A stretch of DNA of 64,000 nt from Lutjanus erythropterus (GCA_020091685.1 CM034613.1:15954932-16018931), one strand, 5' to 3'; positions 36,371 through 49,239 are shown, counted from the first letter of the stretch. Made by a program: numbers and translations. The notes: a model not told the origin generated them from the sequence alone.

Positions 36371-39300
36371 CTGTGGACACGTGCACAAGTGAGAGACAGA
36401 AACCGAGAAAAAGAGAGGTAGACGGTGCGTGTGGATGCAAGTGTGAGCGTGTGAGAGAGGGAAAGAAATCAAGACAGGCCAGAAAGAGAACTAGACAAAA
36501 AGAGATCAGAGCATCTTAAAGTCTTTGAATCATATTGTTAATTCATCATTTTTGCATCCCTTCAGTGAGTTACACTGGTTTATTGGCTGCTAAACCTCCA
36601 CTGCATACTGATACAGAAAATACCAGTCTAAAAGAAAAGTAATTGAAATGCAGGATGAGCTGCGATTGGTGAAAATTAACTTAGCCCCTGGAAAAAGAAT
36701 ATCCTGCAAAGCTGAAAAGTGCAAAGTCTAGCACTAGAGATATAGATAGCTGCTACTCTGAGCTTTGCAAGCCTCAAGCAAGATGTAGCCAGGGTAATTT
36801 GAGTCAAACACACCACCTAATTAAAATATATAATTAAAAAATGTAGCTTCTAATGAGACACAGGCAGCTCTGTGAATCCACATTTCTCTCAACCTGGAAA
36901 ACACTGACACCAAGTCACAGAAAGGTGTGAACACATTTCACAGAGCAGTTTATTCCAGTTGTAAAGGAGTATCACTTTGATTTAACGTGATAAAAATGTG
37001 CTGTTCACTAAGCCCTGTCAAGATTTACATTTCCATGCAGCATATATATACACTTTACAGTGATAATGGGGGCAGATTTAACATCAGAACTAAGCTGTTT
37101 TGTTTTTTTTAATTATGGATCCTTGATTTCAGACAAAAGCAAAAGCAGGGTTCTCACATCTCACCGTCAAGCAATGATTATGCAGGCTGAAATGAAAATT
37201 ATTGCCAGCTGTTGCTAGCTAGCTAACGTTAGCTCCATGAATTTGTTGAAAACACTGTGTCGAACTAACTTTTTAATGTTTTCAGCTGGCTCAAAACAAA
37301 AACTCTTTAAAGAGGTCTTAAATATACACTTGATGGCTACATACTTAATATCATGCTAACAGGATGAGGCTAAAGCTGCACATCCAAGGCAAAAAGTCAA
37401 CATCCTCACCAGTTAAATGATGCATGTAAATAAAAAGGTAAAGATAAATCAATTGTTTATTTATCACACACACAGTCATACAAGTATGCACCATTAATAA
37501 AATGGGTTATTATAAGTATGACGATGAAAAATGACAGATCAAACCATTATTTTGTTCGTGGGCTTTGAAGCTAATTTGAGGATAATCATGTGCATCATGT
37601 GAAACCACATGACACACTGCAGCCCAAAAACACTTTTACCAATAAGTTTACACTGTGAAATAAGTTGTTTCTATGCAGAAGCTCCACCATGGAAGTTCAT
37701 GGGCCACTGATCAGCTCTCACAAGAATGAATGGACCAGAAAAAAGGCTTCCTCAAATGTTCAGCCTAGTCCCACCCTACAACTGTTAGTACTCACTGACT
37801 CAACAACACGTCCTGTGATTGCCAGAACGACCTTATAACATTGCCAAAGGGTCTATTTTAACCATCAAGCATGATCTTTTCATTGACCTACCTGACCTAC
37901 CACAACTGAAAACTGATAATAAAATAATAATAAGAAGAAGACGTCTAAGACTGAAAGAAAAAGCAGTGACATTCAGCTTTACATGGGACATGAAGTCTCC
38001 TGGGTGAGAGTCCTGAGATTGACCCAATCATCCGCCACCATCTCCTCGCCAAATGTTTCCTAACTGCTAATATCTACACTTGCGCTCACAGCCAATCAGA
38101 GCACAGTAGCGGTAGCAAATCAGAGTGCTGTCACGCAGCACTAGAAGGAACAGTCTTGGGCAAAAAATAACCATTGTTTACACTTTTGTTCTGTGTTTGT
38201 GGTTTTGAAGTAGTATTGCTAAGAGTGCTGCGACTACAGCCTCATGCATATGGAGAAACCCAAAGCTTGACAGGCCTGAGTTGCTTAGTTGCAGTTGCTA
38301 AGATATGATCAGTGTCCTGTAACTGGCACTTCAGATGTTCAGTGTCTTCAAAGATGGTTTGTCCTTGAACTGGACACTGAATGTCTTACTTATTGTCGAT
38401 CACCCTGGATCACCGCACAGCTAAATGACTCAAGCACAGCAATGCAACGCATCATGTTGCATCCAGGGTTTACATTCAAACGATGTGCAGTCAAACGGCC
38501 TCTCAGATATCTGCCTCTGCAACTTTTCAAACGGACATAAAAGAAGACATGAAGCTGACGCTGTAAAGCCCATTCCCCTACCGCCCAAGACACTGCGCTA
38601 TCAAAGCCGGCAAAGTGGAAACACAAGAGATACCAGAGAATTGTAAACACACACACGCACATCACAGGTCCAAAGCAAGTGTGCTATACAAGACAGAGAG
38701 AGACTACGGAAGAGGAATCAAAAAAACTCTGTAAACTGATATGAAAACTAGCAATCAGTTGGGACGGACCTGGAAATTTGAGAAAAGGCAACAAGGCACC
38801 CTTTTTTCTAAAAAAGAAAACCATAAACGAACAAAGTTTTTGAAAAGTAAACGCACTTCAATTCAAACCTGTGCGGATATCGACTCATCATCCACAAAAC
38901 AAAAACGGTGAGAATGACTGACGCTTTTCTGAAATATGCAAAGTGACAAAGCGGTGCTCTCAGAACAACAGCGAAAATTAGCGTGGTCAAACAGCAAATG
39001 TATTTTTGGATACCGACGAGCAAACAAGGATCTCATGAATCTTCCTCAAACTGGGGACTTGATGCCTGTTTTTCCAAATAGGTTTTGTGTCTGTTGAGAT
39101 GTTCAGGGTACAGAAGAAAACCTTTACTTGTGTAACCACTTCTCAGTTTCATTCTATTATCTATTATTATGCTTATTATGGGACAGTTCGTTGCCAAAAG
39201 AGGAAGGATCACCATCACACAAATCATGCCAGTGAAATCAATTGTACTATTAGCTGTGTAGGCTACGGACGCATGAGGAAATGTTTGTGGGAGTTTAACA

Positions 39301-39769
39301 AATTATACTGTTGAAGCATGCCAATTTAAGAACAGAGAGAATAATTGTTTTGTGATACTTTATTGATCTCTGCGATGGAAAAATGTGTCTTTTTACTTTC
39401 TTCCCACAGCTCGTCTAAAGAACAAAAAAAGGCTGGTGGAGAATCTGTGTCTTGCTCGAAGCACTTCAGAGTGAGGCAACAAAGGAAGGTGAGCAGGTAC
39501 TGGACTGGTGAAAAAGGGATTTTTTTTTTTGACATCTCATTAACCAGATGACTGAGATGAATTTGCACATAGGCTGTAACAGCTAATGTAAGTCATATTT
39601 TGCATGTTTCCTTCAGTGATACCTGATCACCCGTGTCTAACTGTAAATATGACATCCACTTCCTGCAGTGCTCCATTCCTGTATCCTTTTAAGTCGGCAT
39701 CAGTCATAGCTGCCGCCACAGCGTGATCCAGATCAAGTAAATTGTGCATGCATCAAGTTGGATGTCAGG

Positions 39770-40100
39770 CCAAAGGTAAATCAAACATTTCTAACTAGCC
39801 AGAGTACAAACGCTATGATTACTTGTCTGGTTTTGAAGTATAAATACGTAATTTACGACAAAATATCAGCTGCAGACGCCTCTGGCGATGGTTACCGAAT
39901 CCAATACCATCTCCTGCAGCGGTGGAAGTATATCAGGGATGAACTACCGCCTAACTGTGAACCCCGCCAGACAGTCAAGTTGCAGTTTACATCCTGTCTT
40001 ATAAAAACTTTGAAGAAAAAATTCCCTCAAGGACTTTGTGAGATATCGCGTTCACAAGAATGAGATGGACGGACAGATGAGCAGACAGACAGACAGACAG
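39770..40100 (+). repeat. Dispersed fish repeat with terminal GACA run
   Basis: CAGTTTACATCCTGTCTTAT, TCCCTCAAGGACTTTGTGAG and ATATCGCGTTCACAAGAATG followed by GGACGGACAGATGAGCAGAC match the 3' part of a repeat I recall from fish genomes, which typically ends in a (GGAC)n string. The last 19 bases are (GACA)n at 40082-40100. Confidence 0.5.
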
Positions 40101-40331
40101 CAAATGGACAGCAAGGGACGGACGGACCAACAACGGTATTTAGAGCCTTTGGCAAGTTTACAGCATCAGTCTAGTTGCTTATAAGTAAACAGAATCCATA
40201 CTTAAGTTATATATTGTAATTATATGTTTCTTGTTTTTAAACTCACTGGTATTGAATCAGAACATCTTTATATTCAGTGTAACAAGGCCTCAGGTCTTTC
40301 AAAATGTCAAAATGTTCTTCTTGCACATCTC

Positions 40332-40668
40332 TAGAGCTGCAACAATTAGTTGATTAATCGACTAACCCAAAACTTATCAATACGTGTTATCAAATAATTG
40401 TAATTTTTAATGCAAAAATGTCAAACATTTGCTGGTTCCAGCTACTTAAACGTGAGGATTTGACGGTTATCCTTCTCTTGCATGACAGTAAATTGAATAT
40501 CTTTGGGTTTTGGACTGTTGGGTTGGATAAAACCTTCAACAACTATGAAAAATTACAACATTTTTCACTATTTTCTTCACATTTTACAGAGCAAATGATT
40601 TATTGATTAATTGAGAAAATAATCAGCACATTACTGAATAATGAAAATAATCATTCTTTGCAGCCCCA
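40332..40668. mobile_element. hAT-type MITE, family 1, copy 2 (inverted)
   Basis: The left end TAGAGCTGCAACAATTAGTT and the right end (reversed) TGGGGCTGCAAAGAATGATT match copy 1 in the opposite orientation. Flanks CACATCTC and CACTTCAC agree at 6 of 8 bases, consistent with an old 8-bp hAT target duplication. Length is 337 bp, non-coding. Confidence 0.85.
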
Positions 40669-42399
40669 CACTTCACAGAGTGTATCTGCTACTCTTTTTG
40701 ACCCCAGGTGCTTGTTACCGGGTGGCTTATCATGCTGCTTCTAGTGTCGGTGTCATCTCTCTATTTGGGTCTGTTTTGCTTGACTGGTTTTGGATCTAAT
40801 TATCCTCAGGTCTGACTGTCCTCGGGTGGCTTTTTTTTTTCTTTTTCGTTGAGAAAATCATTCAATTCTTGTGTGTACCATTGTGTATGTGTGTTACCCG
40901 TATTATTTTTAGACTAACTCTACTTTGTTTTTTCCGACTGTGAGCTCGTGTTACCCTCAAAGTGACCTCCTGCTGCGTCCTCAAACCACCCTGCAGTGAC
41001 AGGGGAAGGAAGAGGGAGTCTTTCTCAGCGGCACGTCAATCATTTTGTGGACACTGTCAGTCTGACATTGTCCTAAATTGACCTTAATTAGCTCCCTGAT
41101 TGTGATCTCCTGACCTTTTCCAGCCTTTGCCGACACGTGCCGTCTTTGACTTTGCATGCAAACATCTCCACTTCTGAAGAAAAGTTTCTGCCACTACACA
41201 CACTGACCCCCCGAGTTCCCAAATACTGTATCCGCTGCCTGGTCCAAAACTCAGCTCTGGTCTGGCTACCCCCCAGATTCTTATGAATTTACAAAGAGCT
41301 GGTATCAATAATGCATGGCCTACTCAATTATTGACCGCTCTTTACATCACTAGGCTTTACTGTTCTGTTCCCACCCTGCTTTCTGAGTTCCATTACCTGT
41401 CCTGCGCTCACTTATTTGCCTGTTCATTTATTCAGGGCCTTCCTCACTCCCTCCGCTCTCCTCTTCGCCCGAGCTGTCAATCCGAGCGCGGGAGGGAGGA
41501 CTGGAGGTGGGAGGACTGAGAGAAACTTGAGAGAAACAGTGGCAGTACCCGTACGCCTGCGTTGTTAGCATATGTGCATCCGCCTTGTGAGCCATATATG
41601 TTTTTGTTTGTTTGTGCACACAGTCTCGCACATGAACCTCCGGCGTGCTTGCCAAAATGATTTCCACTCCGCGTGCAAACATGCCCTCACCTCTGCATGC
41701 ATATAAAAAGAACGCACGGCTACTCTCCTCCACTGAAAAACCAGACGGCCGCTTCCATCGCTCATCGCTTGTTGAGGGATATACGTACAACCGTGTGTTT
41801 GAAAGACTGTTCCACTTTGCATGGAGAGAGACGAGGAGAGCGGCAGATAATCCTCGTTGAAAGATGAGAGCCAGGTCCACTCAGCGCTCGACAGAGATCT
41901 TAGAAGCCGCCCACGCCGTCTCCATCAACGGGAGCAAAAAAAGACAATTGGAAAAAAAAGAGAAAATTAAACAAAGCAGAGGGATTGTGGTCACTTGCTT
42001 TGTTTTTTTTTCTAGTTTTAATCCTCTCACCCCAACACACATGCACGACACAGAATTACCATTTACCACAGACCTACTGGTGTCTGCATATATGTCAGTT
42101 AATCAGGGGTGGAATTAACAAATTATAACTGCTCTTTTTTTGGAATGCTTGTACTTGTATGAGTATTTATTCATTTCTATATTTCAAAACTGAGCAGGCG
42201 TGCAATTTAAATTAATATCCAAACCTTTCATCTTCATTTTTGTAGCCAATAAGTTTAATCATGCCAATGACCACATGAATTAAAAAAAAACAGTGCAGAG
42301 AATTTTACACTAAATTTTGGAGGAACAGAAAACTCTTTTGACTGAATACTTGTTGTTGATGAATTATTAAACCTCAATAGTTAAAAAGTAACTGAGTAG

Positions 42400-42560
42400 T
42401 TTCTGAGAAGAAGACTTTGTACTTTTACTTAAGTATTTTTAAACACAGTAATTTTACCTGTAGTTGAGTAACATTTCAGTAATGTCACAGTACATCTGCT
42501 TGAGTGCAGATTATAAATACTCTTTTCCAGTAAATAAGTACCATAAAAAGTGCAGTACAA
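42400..42560. repeat. AAGTACTT-type fish repeat fragment
   Basis: TTTGTACTTTTACTTAAGTA and GTAGTTGAGTAACATTTCAG are typical of a fish repeat built on ACTTNAGTA strings. Related sequence is at 6950-7115. Confidence 0.45.
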
Positions 42561-43009
42561 AAAGCCCAAAGATACCATTTTGAGGTTTTCAACTGTAAAA
42601 TGTCTCATACATATATGGTTACAATCTTTTATTAATCAAATTTATGTGAATTTCATCAAAAATGTGCATTTTATGCATCTTGAGACCTAAAAATCCAGCA
42701 TCATTAGTCAGAATCTATTAAAAATGGAATTAAATTATTTCTTATGAAGGAGATCTAACTTGCCATAGTGACTCAACTGTGTCATTGCTTATTAAAGATC
42801 CATTTTATAGATTTACAAAGACAAACTGAAAGGTGTCTCTCATACAAAAATAAATCCCTACAGAGAATTGTCACCTGCTCCAACTCAGCTCCAAGGAGTG
42901 TTTTACCATCTTTCAGCTCAACGTTTGGCATTACAGCCCACATCTTTATTGTCTGTTTGTTTTGTTTTTCAGTCTCATCGCTCTGATCAACCATTTGTTC
43001 ACGGTTTTC

Positions 43010-43160
43010 AGTTTAAAAAAAAAACTGAGCAACACACTGTACTCTACCTGCCCACCATAAAACAGCAGACAAACAAAGTTAATGGCTCGAGTTTTCATCT
43101 TAAGCAGCTAAGTACTGATGTTTCCCTCAGGAACTGCTGGAGACAAAAACAGAGTGGAAT
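43010..43160 (-). repeat. Percomorph repeat, family A, copy 3 (fragment)
   Basis: CTCAGGAACTGCTGGAGAC and AAAAACAGAGTGG align with CTCAGGCTTTGGTGGAGAC and AGAAACAGAGCTA at 6450-6482. Confidence 0.5.
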
Positions 43161-43217
43161 TCAGATGGACACAAAAAAAAAGACTCCAAAAAAAAGGCGT
43201 TGTTAAAATGTGTGAAC

Positions 43218-43400
43218 AGTAGGGATGCAACAATATTTCAAATATTGCAATTACCATCCTGGACTATGACGATATCTGCTATGACATTACATTGTAATTT
43301 TATATTATTATTTTTTATTTCATTTTATAAAAAGCATTGCTACTGGCAGGTGCATTGTTTTAGTTTTGCAATTTATTACCTTTTTTGAAGGTTTTTAGGA
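43218..43400. repeat. Degraded MITE-like element, second copy
   Basis: The left end reads TAGGGATGCAACAATATTTC, a hAT-like terminus, followed by GACGATATCTGCTATGACAT and TTTTATAAAAAGCATTGC. It shares its body with 7130-7375. Confidence 0.55.
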
Positions 43401-43799
43401 CATGGATGGCTTCTTCTATGTTATCTTATTAAAGGAAGAAAGCAGAATCACTTTAAGTTTAAAGGAAAAATGCGAACAAAATATTTTGTATGCATCAGAT
43501 TATTTAATGAAGTTGTCATTTTTCTTTTAAAATCACAATAAATATTGTATCATGGACTAATTATAGCTTTAGTTTTAAGTGTAAATAAATCCTAACATGC
43601 TACTATCACATTTTTATATGGTGGTAATATGTCAGTGTTGTGCTCACAGGTTGTTTTGCTGCCCCCGAGTGGCCAAAAATAAATAAATAAATGCAGGTTT
43701 AAGTAAAGGAGACAAACTAGAAACAGCCACTGTGCAGTAAAATGTAAAATAATGCAAAGTGAAATATGTAGTACAGTTTACACTCTATGTCCTCTTGGG

Positions 43800-44600
43800 T
43801 TTATATTTCTGCCATCACTCTCTCTCTCTGGCCTGTTCCCAACCATTTTGTTGTTCTCTCTACTTATTCTCTACATCTCTCTCTAACTCTCCTTCCTGTC
43901 ATCTCAAACAAAACCAACATGTGTTCGGAGCAGGCTTGTGGAAAGGCAATTGCCAAGGCATCAGAATACAAATCATCAACACTTCTTTACACCATAAATC
44001 CCATCTTCCCCCCCTTGTAGCGTATTTGTCTGCACCCCCTCCACACCTCTCCTCCTTGTCCTGACCGTTTTCCATCACTCTCCGCCGTGTCTCTTCCTGC
44101 CAAACTCTCCTCTCCTCGCGCTTTCTTCTACGCCCCCCCCTCTCCCGCCATCACTGCCACCGCTCTCCCCGTCACTCCCTCCTTCCTTCTCTCCCTCTCT
44201 GCCTGCCTTCCTTCCTCCTTCCATCTCTCCTCTCTAAAGCTGACAGTACCTGAGGGAAGAGGCCACCTGCGGACCAAGTGGAGAATCAGCCGACAGCTGT
44301 GTGCACACTCTCTCCGGTGGCCTTCAATTATTCACTCACTTCTCCCTCCTCCTTCTCCCTCTCTCCATCTTCACTCTGCCCTTTTCATCTCTCCCTGCCG
44401 TCTCCGCCTTTACCTCTCTGTTGCTTTTTCGAACCGAGATTGCGTGTCTGCCTCTCGCCGTCCTTGTTATTCCCTCATTTAAGCCCTTCCTTCCCTTGTG
44501 TCTCCTATCCCCTTCTCCTAATAATCCCTACAGGATGCCTTTAACACTCTTCGCCCACTCGTCTGACCATCGCTCCACCATCTTCTCCCCCCTCTCACCC
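43800..44600. repeat. C/T-rich (polypyrimidine) tract
   Basis: For roughly 800 bases the plus strand is dominated by C and T (CTCTCTC, CCTTCC, CCCCCCCTCTCCC), densest in 44050-44600. It creates several long overlapping open frames rich in Ser, Leu and Pro, which I do not accept as genes. It ends exactly where the GGTTCT element begins. Confidence 0.85.
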
Positions 44601-44603
44601 CTA

Positions 44604-45448
44604 CACTCTGACAAATAAGGGCTCCATTTGGGTTCTTCCTGAAGGGCTGAAATTCTACTCAGAACCTTTTCCTTTTGAAGAACAAGGATCCATCAAGGGT
44701 TCTTTGTAAGACTAAGGATTCCATTAAGAAACCTTTTTAGAACAAAAAGATTTTCAATAATTTGTGAAATCTTTGCTGAGATCCTTTTGTCAAGGTTGGG
44801 TTCTCGATAAAACCCTTGGAAGATAAACAGGGCTCACAGCAGATCACTCTGAGTGGGTTCTTGATAAAATTTCTTGATAAAACCTACGTAATATAAAAGG
44901 GTTCCTAGTAAAAACCCCCCTGAGCATGTTCTAGATAAAACCCTTGAATTGTAAAAGGGCCCTTAGTTGAACCTCTTGGGTAGATTCTTGATAAAATCCT
45001 TTATAAAAGGGTCCTCAGTAAAATCCCCTGGGTGGTTTCTCGAGAAAACCCTTAGAATGTAAAAGGGTTCTATGTAGAACCTTCTGGATGATACAAGAGT
45101 GTTTGCAGTAGAACCCCTGGGTGGGTTCTACATGAAACCACTGCAATATAAAAAGGGATCTCAGTAGAACCACTTGGTGGGTTCCTGTAAGCAATCTTAG
45201 AGGGTGGAAAGGTTCTCAACAGAGCCCCCTGACAGAGTTCTGGGTGGAACCGTTACACCATGGAAAGACTCTCTGTAGAGTCCCGGTATGACCCTTCCTG
45301 TCTGTTGTGTTCTAGATAGAACTCTCTGATAGGGTTCCAAGTGCAACCTTTATAAAAAAGATTTACAAGGAACCAAAAAAGGTTCTCCTGTGGGGACAAG
45401 CTGAAGAACCCTTTGTGGTTCTTGTCAGCGCCTGTATTTTTAAGAGCG
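44604..45448. mobile_element. TIR element with internal GGTTCT/AGAACC array
   Basis: The ends CACTCTGACAAATA and (reversed) CGCTCTTAAAAATA form short inverted repeats, flanked on both sides by TA (44602-44603 and 45449-45450), as for mariner-type MITEs. The interior is a diverged tandem series of about 55-65-bp units of the form GGGTTCTTGATAAAACCC, TGTAAAAGGGTTCTMAG, TAGAACCCC. Each unit contains GGTTCT and AGAACC, so it can fold on itself. No coding capacity. Confidence 0.75.
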
Positions 45449-46249
45449 TAGTGCATCAGCCCAGCAGCTCCTTACCTCCACTTCACTAACCTACTCCTTC
45501 TCTCCCAGCTCTGTCTCCTCATGTCTCCCTCTTTCTCATGTGTTTCCCTTAAGATTGATGACTCTCCGCCACAAGGCGAGTGGGCCTGTTTAAAGATGCA
45601 TGAGGTGATGAGGCCAAGTTTTCTCCTCCTTCTCTCTCTGTCTCTCTCCTCTCCTCCCAACCCTTTCTTTTCTGACGGCGGCAGCCACCTCTGGATGAGG
45701 CTTCCCACCGATCCCAGGCGGTCAGAGGCCACCTCCAAATCAGACAGCCTCCTCCCCTCCCAGCTCTTGTCAGGACGGCTGAGCGTGACGTATGACGATC
45801 AGCTGGCAGACAGCGTGATAAATGACGCCGCTGAGGACCTGCGACTCATAAACGGACAAAAAAAAAAAGCTGGCAGTCATCGATATGATGATGCACCGAA
45901 TCGACAGGGGGAAGAGGGAGGATCGCTGGTGCTCAGTGTGGTGAAAATAGATGGAAAAAAGTTTAAAGGCCAAGTCTTTGGCTATGTTGCTGTTTTTCTG
46001 ACGCAACAGTAGTTTGAATGTGTGATCCAATGCAAATGTTAGTCAGTATCATAAGAAATGTGGTTGGTGACCAACACACAAGCATGAAATAAGACCTAAA
46101 GCCAATGAATGAATAAAAAGGTGCAGTGTTTTTTGGATTCATTTATTGTTTTTGCTATTAACTGTTAAGAGACTGAAGGTTTTCCTCTATTTAGTGTCCA
46201 AAACAATGTAGTGGAAGAATTCAGCGAATAAATTTAAAGCGTAGTTACC

Positions 46250-46760
46250 CAGAGGAAAATTATTTTTCTCAAAATCATCTTTTCATTGTCTTATGAGAGA
46301 TGAATTCTTAAATTCTGTCTTATGAGAGATTCTTATTTTGAGCTAACTGGAGCCTCATCTGTTTCAGCTAAGCCCCCCATAGCAGTAGATCTTATGCTGA
46401 ACTCATAGGTGTCTCAGAGGTTTCTTATTGATGACCGTAAGGAGCGACAAGACTTTAATTTGACCACTGAGACAAATTTAAGATCTCATTTAAGGCAACA
46501 GAGTTTTCTCTGATATCTCAAGGGCTGAATATTTAAAACAAATTTAAGATCAGTGCGGTGCGATGAAAAAAGGACATTTTAAGATATTCGATTGGGCTCA
46601 AATTAGTCTCAGGCTGAGACGAGACGATAGCCATTTCTCAGGAGCCGAATTTAAGAAGTATGAGAAAATGGTCAAAGCCTCATATTGGTCTTAAATTGAG
46701 GTCATTTATGTGTCGGAGACACAGGCGAGACAAAGACAAGATCTCTGGGCAGTGTGGCCA
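46250..46760. repeat. Possible dispersed repeat (GTCTCATTT-rich)
   Basis: It contains the direct repeat TGTCTTATGAGAGAT twice within 50 bases, near 46290 and 46316, plus strings such as TCATTTATGTGTCGGAGACACA and GACAAAGACAAGATCTCTG. I suspect a fish repeat family but cannot place it. Confidence 0.3.
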
Positions 46761-48799
46761 CGAACAACATCCAAATCACAGAAGCAGTATTTTTATTTTA
46801 TTTTTTTAAATTAAGAAAAAATGTGTGACAAAACAGTACTATAATAAAGTCTAGTGGTGCTGCAGAGATTCTTGGCCTACAAATCTTGTTCTCCAAATGT
46901 AAAAAGAAACATATTTGTCACGTCATCATGATTTTTTTCAGTGAAAATGACAACTGGGCTACAAAAGTTGTCATTCATACTACTTGTGAATGTGAGTCAC
47001 AATGATTTTTTTCCCATATCGTACTGTTAAGTAACAAAAAGGTATTGAATACATTTAGTGAAGTAACAAGTAAAACCTTTTTCTCTGAATTGGTGGAGTG
47101 GTTGGTGGGTAGAAGTACAGAGAATCAGAAAATGGAAATAAAAATACCTCAAAGTTGCAGTCAGGTACAGGGTTTGGATAAATGGACGTAGCTGCTTTCC
47201 AGCGCTGTAGGCACAAAAACCTCAAAGTGTTTCGGATTCAAGAATGAGTTGAGTCAACGAGGGTTTTAGATTTCACCAAAGCTTGTATCAGATGCTGCTG
47301 TCCACAACGGCTGTTGCAGAGTAAAACAGTGGTGGAAATGTTTAATACTAAATGTTAGAAAATTTAAGTAGCGTTAGGGTAAATGATGTATATGTTTAAG
47401 TTGTTGTTGATTTTTTGGCACCTGTGGGCAGTGAAGAAAAGCTAAACACAAGCATATTATCACTGATGAGGAGGTCAAATATTGATCATTCTTTTCCAGG
47501 CTCAACAGATGTCAATATGTCAATAACCTGCATTGACATCTCCGTCATCTGTTCACTAATACCTGTCCTGTTCTACCATGTTCTCACATAATCACTCTGC
47601 ACCACGCGGCGAGTTAAACGTCCTCGGTGTCACAGCCGAGAGAAACCCAGATCTCACTCATTCACATGAATCAAAGGGCAGCCGGAATCTGACCTCAGAA
47701 ACGGCCCCTCGATTAGAGAATGAGCAGTTTGACCCGAGCTTCCTAATAGACCGCCATCAAGCAGGCAGGAGGTGAGGAGCGGAAAGTGTCTGTTTCCCCT
47801 CTCATTACGGCCGACACAGACAAAGCTTTCAGCTGAAAGACGATAAGAAGAGACGAGTCTTACTTCGTTTTGTCTGACAGAGGGATGAAGAGAGGAAGGA
47901 GGAACGAGACTATTAAAGGACAGTTCCTGGGAGATTTGAGACTTTTTTTTTTTACACGCTCTGCCCCGTAACATTCAGAGGGGTCAGACAGGGACATAAA
48001 GTCATTACTGCCACCAAGATCTCCCTAAGCACCCCTGTAATCACCCATTCCCCAACTAGCTTGTTCTGTCCAAAGGTAAAGTGACAGTTCACCCAAAAAT
48101 TCCTCTTACCCGTAGTGCTATTTATCCATCTAGATAATTTTGGCGTGAGCTGCAGAGTCTTGGAAATATTATTAAATATTATTTTGCTACTGCTCAGCAA
48201 CAGACTCTCCTTCAGTGAGCTAATCCAGTAGCGCAAAGAGGCTAGCAACTTCAGAGAGAGGCAGGGGGGAAAATATTGTATAGGGACAAAATATTTTCAC
48301 ATCTAACTCTGAGCATTAAGGATTTATTTACAACAAATGAGAGTTGATGATTGTTTGGAAAGACCAACGCAGACCATTTTAGTGAGTTATATTTTGTTTC
48401 TGTTGAGTTTGAATGACACTTAACAAGGAAATTAAGATCAGTTCATGACAAAACTTCAATTTAGAAGACTTATAGTTGAATTTGTTTGGTTTAATAAAGA
48501 AAATAGGAGCAAAAATATTTCCTTTCTTGCCATTTTAGTCTGAGTCTTTTGACTGAAAGAGCTAAGAGAGCTTGTGGAATAGCAATCGCCGGTTGCTGGG
48601 CTGACAGTGGACAGGTGAAAGACTTTAACATATCATCCAAATCAAGTCTGTACTTAATGCACAGACATGAGATTGATCTTTTATCACACTCTGCAAGAAC
48701 GCAAATTTTCCCAAATTGCAGAACTTTTTCTTTGCATATAGATATCTTGCAAAAAATGATTGTGAGTGATGTAAAACCTCCAATCACACTGCGAGTGTT

Positions 48800-49030
48800 T
48801 TTTAAGAGCAGGTATCAGGAAAAAGAAAATGCCAGAGCGAAAACTGCATGTGAAGAAAGGGAGAAAGAGGTGAGACAGAAGATTACCAGAAAGGCATTTA
48901 GAGAGAGTGAAGTGAGACCGAGAGAGACGAGAAAGAGCCAAACAGCAAGGGAGGGAGGAGGAGAAACAGGGGAGAGGGAGAGAGAGAAAAACAAGGCCAG
49001 ACAGGGAATCAGACGGTCAGAGTGACAGAG
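48800..49030. repeat. Purine-rich (GA) tract
   Basis: The plus strand is dominated by A and G (GGGAGAAAGAGG, AGAGAGACGAGAAAGAG, GGGAGGGAGGAGGAG). On the gene's sense strand it is polypyrimidine. It starts about 90 bases past the exon B donor in the gene direction. The open frame at 48549-49025 is a product of this composition. Confidence 0.8.
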
Positions 49031-49118
49031 GCTGACTGACAAGCAGAAAGAGCAGAATGAGGAGCTGATAGATGTCTGAGAAACACTAAAAAAAGAGTAA
49101 AGGATGCACTTGTTGTAC

Positions 49119-49239
49119 CTTCTCTTTCAGCTCGGAATATGAAGGTTCGAAGGGAGGTGACTACCTCAAACTTGTTGTCACCCAGTCCTCGTACCTGCCT
49201 GATGGCACTGGCCAGGATCATACCTTTGGAGTACATCTC
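49119..49239 (-). CDS. arap2: arap2 exon B: PH1 central strands
   Basis: This 121-nt exon encodes 40 residues plus one base, from EMYSKGMI through DNKFEVVTSLRTFIFRAERE. It gives the middle and late beta strands of PH1. The EMYSKG start continues directly from NNDK of exon A, as in vertebrate ARAP2. The acceptor is GTTTAG and the donor is GAAG/GTACAA. It exits in phase 1, and the split codon with exon C makes Gly, where I recall a Glu-rich stretch in mammals. Compared with mammalian ARAP2 the core DNKFEVVT is unchanged and the preceding loop (SAIRQVRGLG) is more diverged. The intron just downstream in the gene begins near a purine-rich plus-strand tract (48800-49030). Confidence 0.9.

Larger units (their letters stand above)
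36371..49118 (-). other. arap2 intron between exons B and C (12,748 bp)
   Basis: Phase 1 intron. It holds a dispersed repeat with a GACA run (39770-40100), a hAT-type MITE (40332-40668), AAGTACTT repeat fragments, a C/T-rich tract and the GGTTCT element (43800-45448), and a purine-rich tract (48800-49030). I see nothing definable in 36500-39300, 40700-42100 or 46800-48500. The open frames at 41428-41880 (minus) and 45521-46012 (plus) are discussed as rejected. Confidence 0.8.

Noticed and set aside
41428..41880. 150-residue minus-strand open frame
   Set aside because: No recognised motif, overlapping open frames on the other strand of similar length, and no plausible splice link in phase to exons B or C of arap2.
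44087..44618. Overlapping 131-, 88- and 105-residue open frames
   Set aside because: All three frames of one polypyrimidine tract are open because C/T-rich sequence lacks stop codons; low-complexity products.
45521..46012. 163-residue plus-strand open frame, the longest in the window
   Set aside because: It has no domain or family resemblance. It begins in a C/T-rich stretch giving Ser/Leu/Pro runs, includes a poly-A-derived Lys run, and lies within an arap2 intron on the opposite strand. Treated as chance.
48549..49025. 158-residue plus-strand open frame
   Set aside because: Its second half is the product of a purine-rich tract (Arg/Glu/Lys repeats) and it has no family match.
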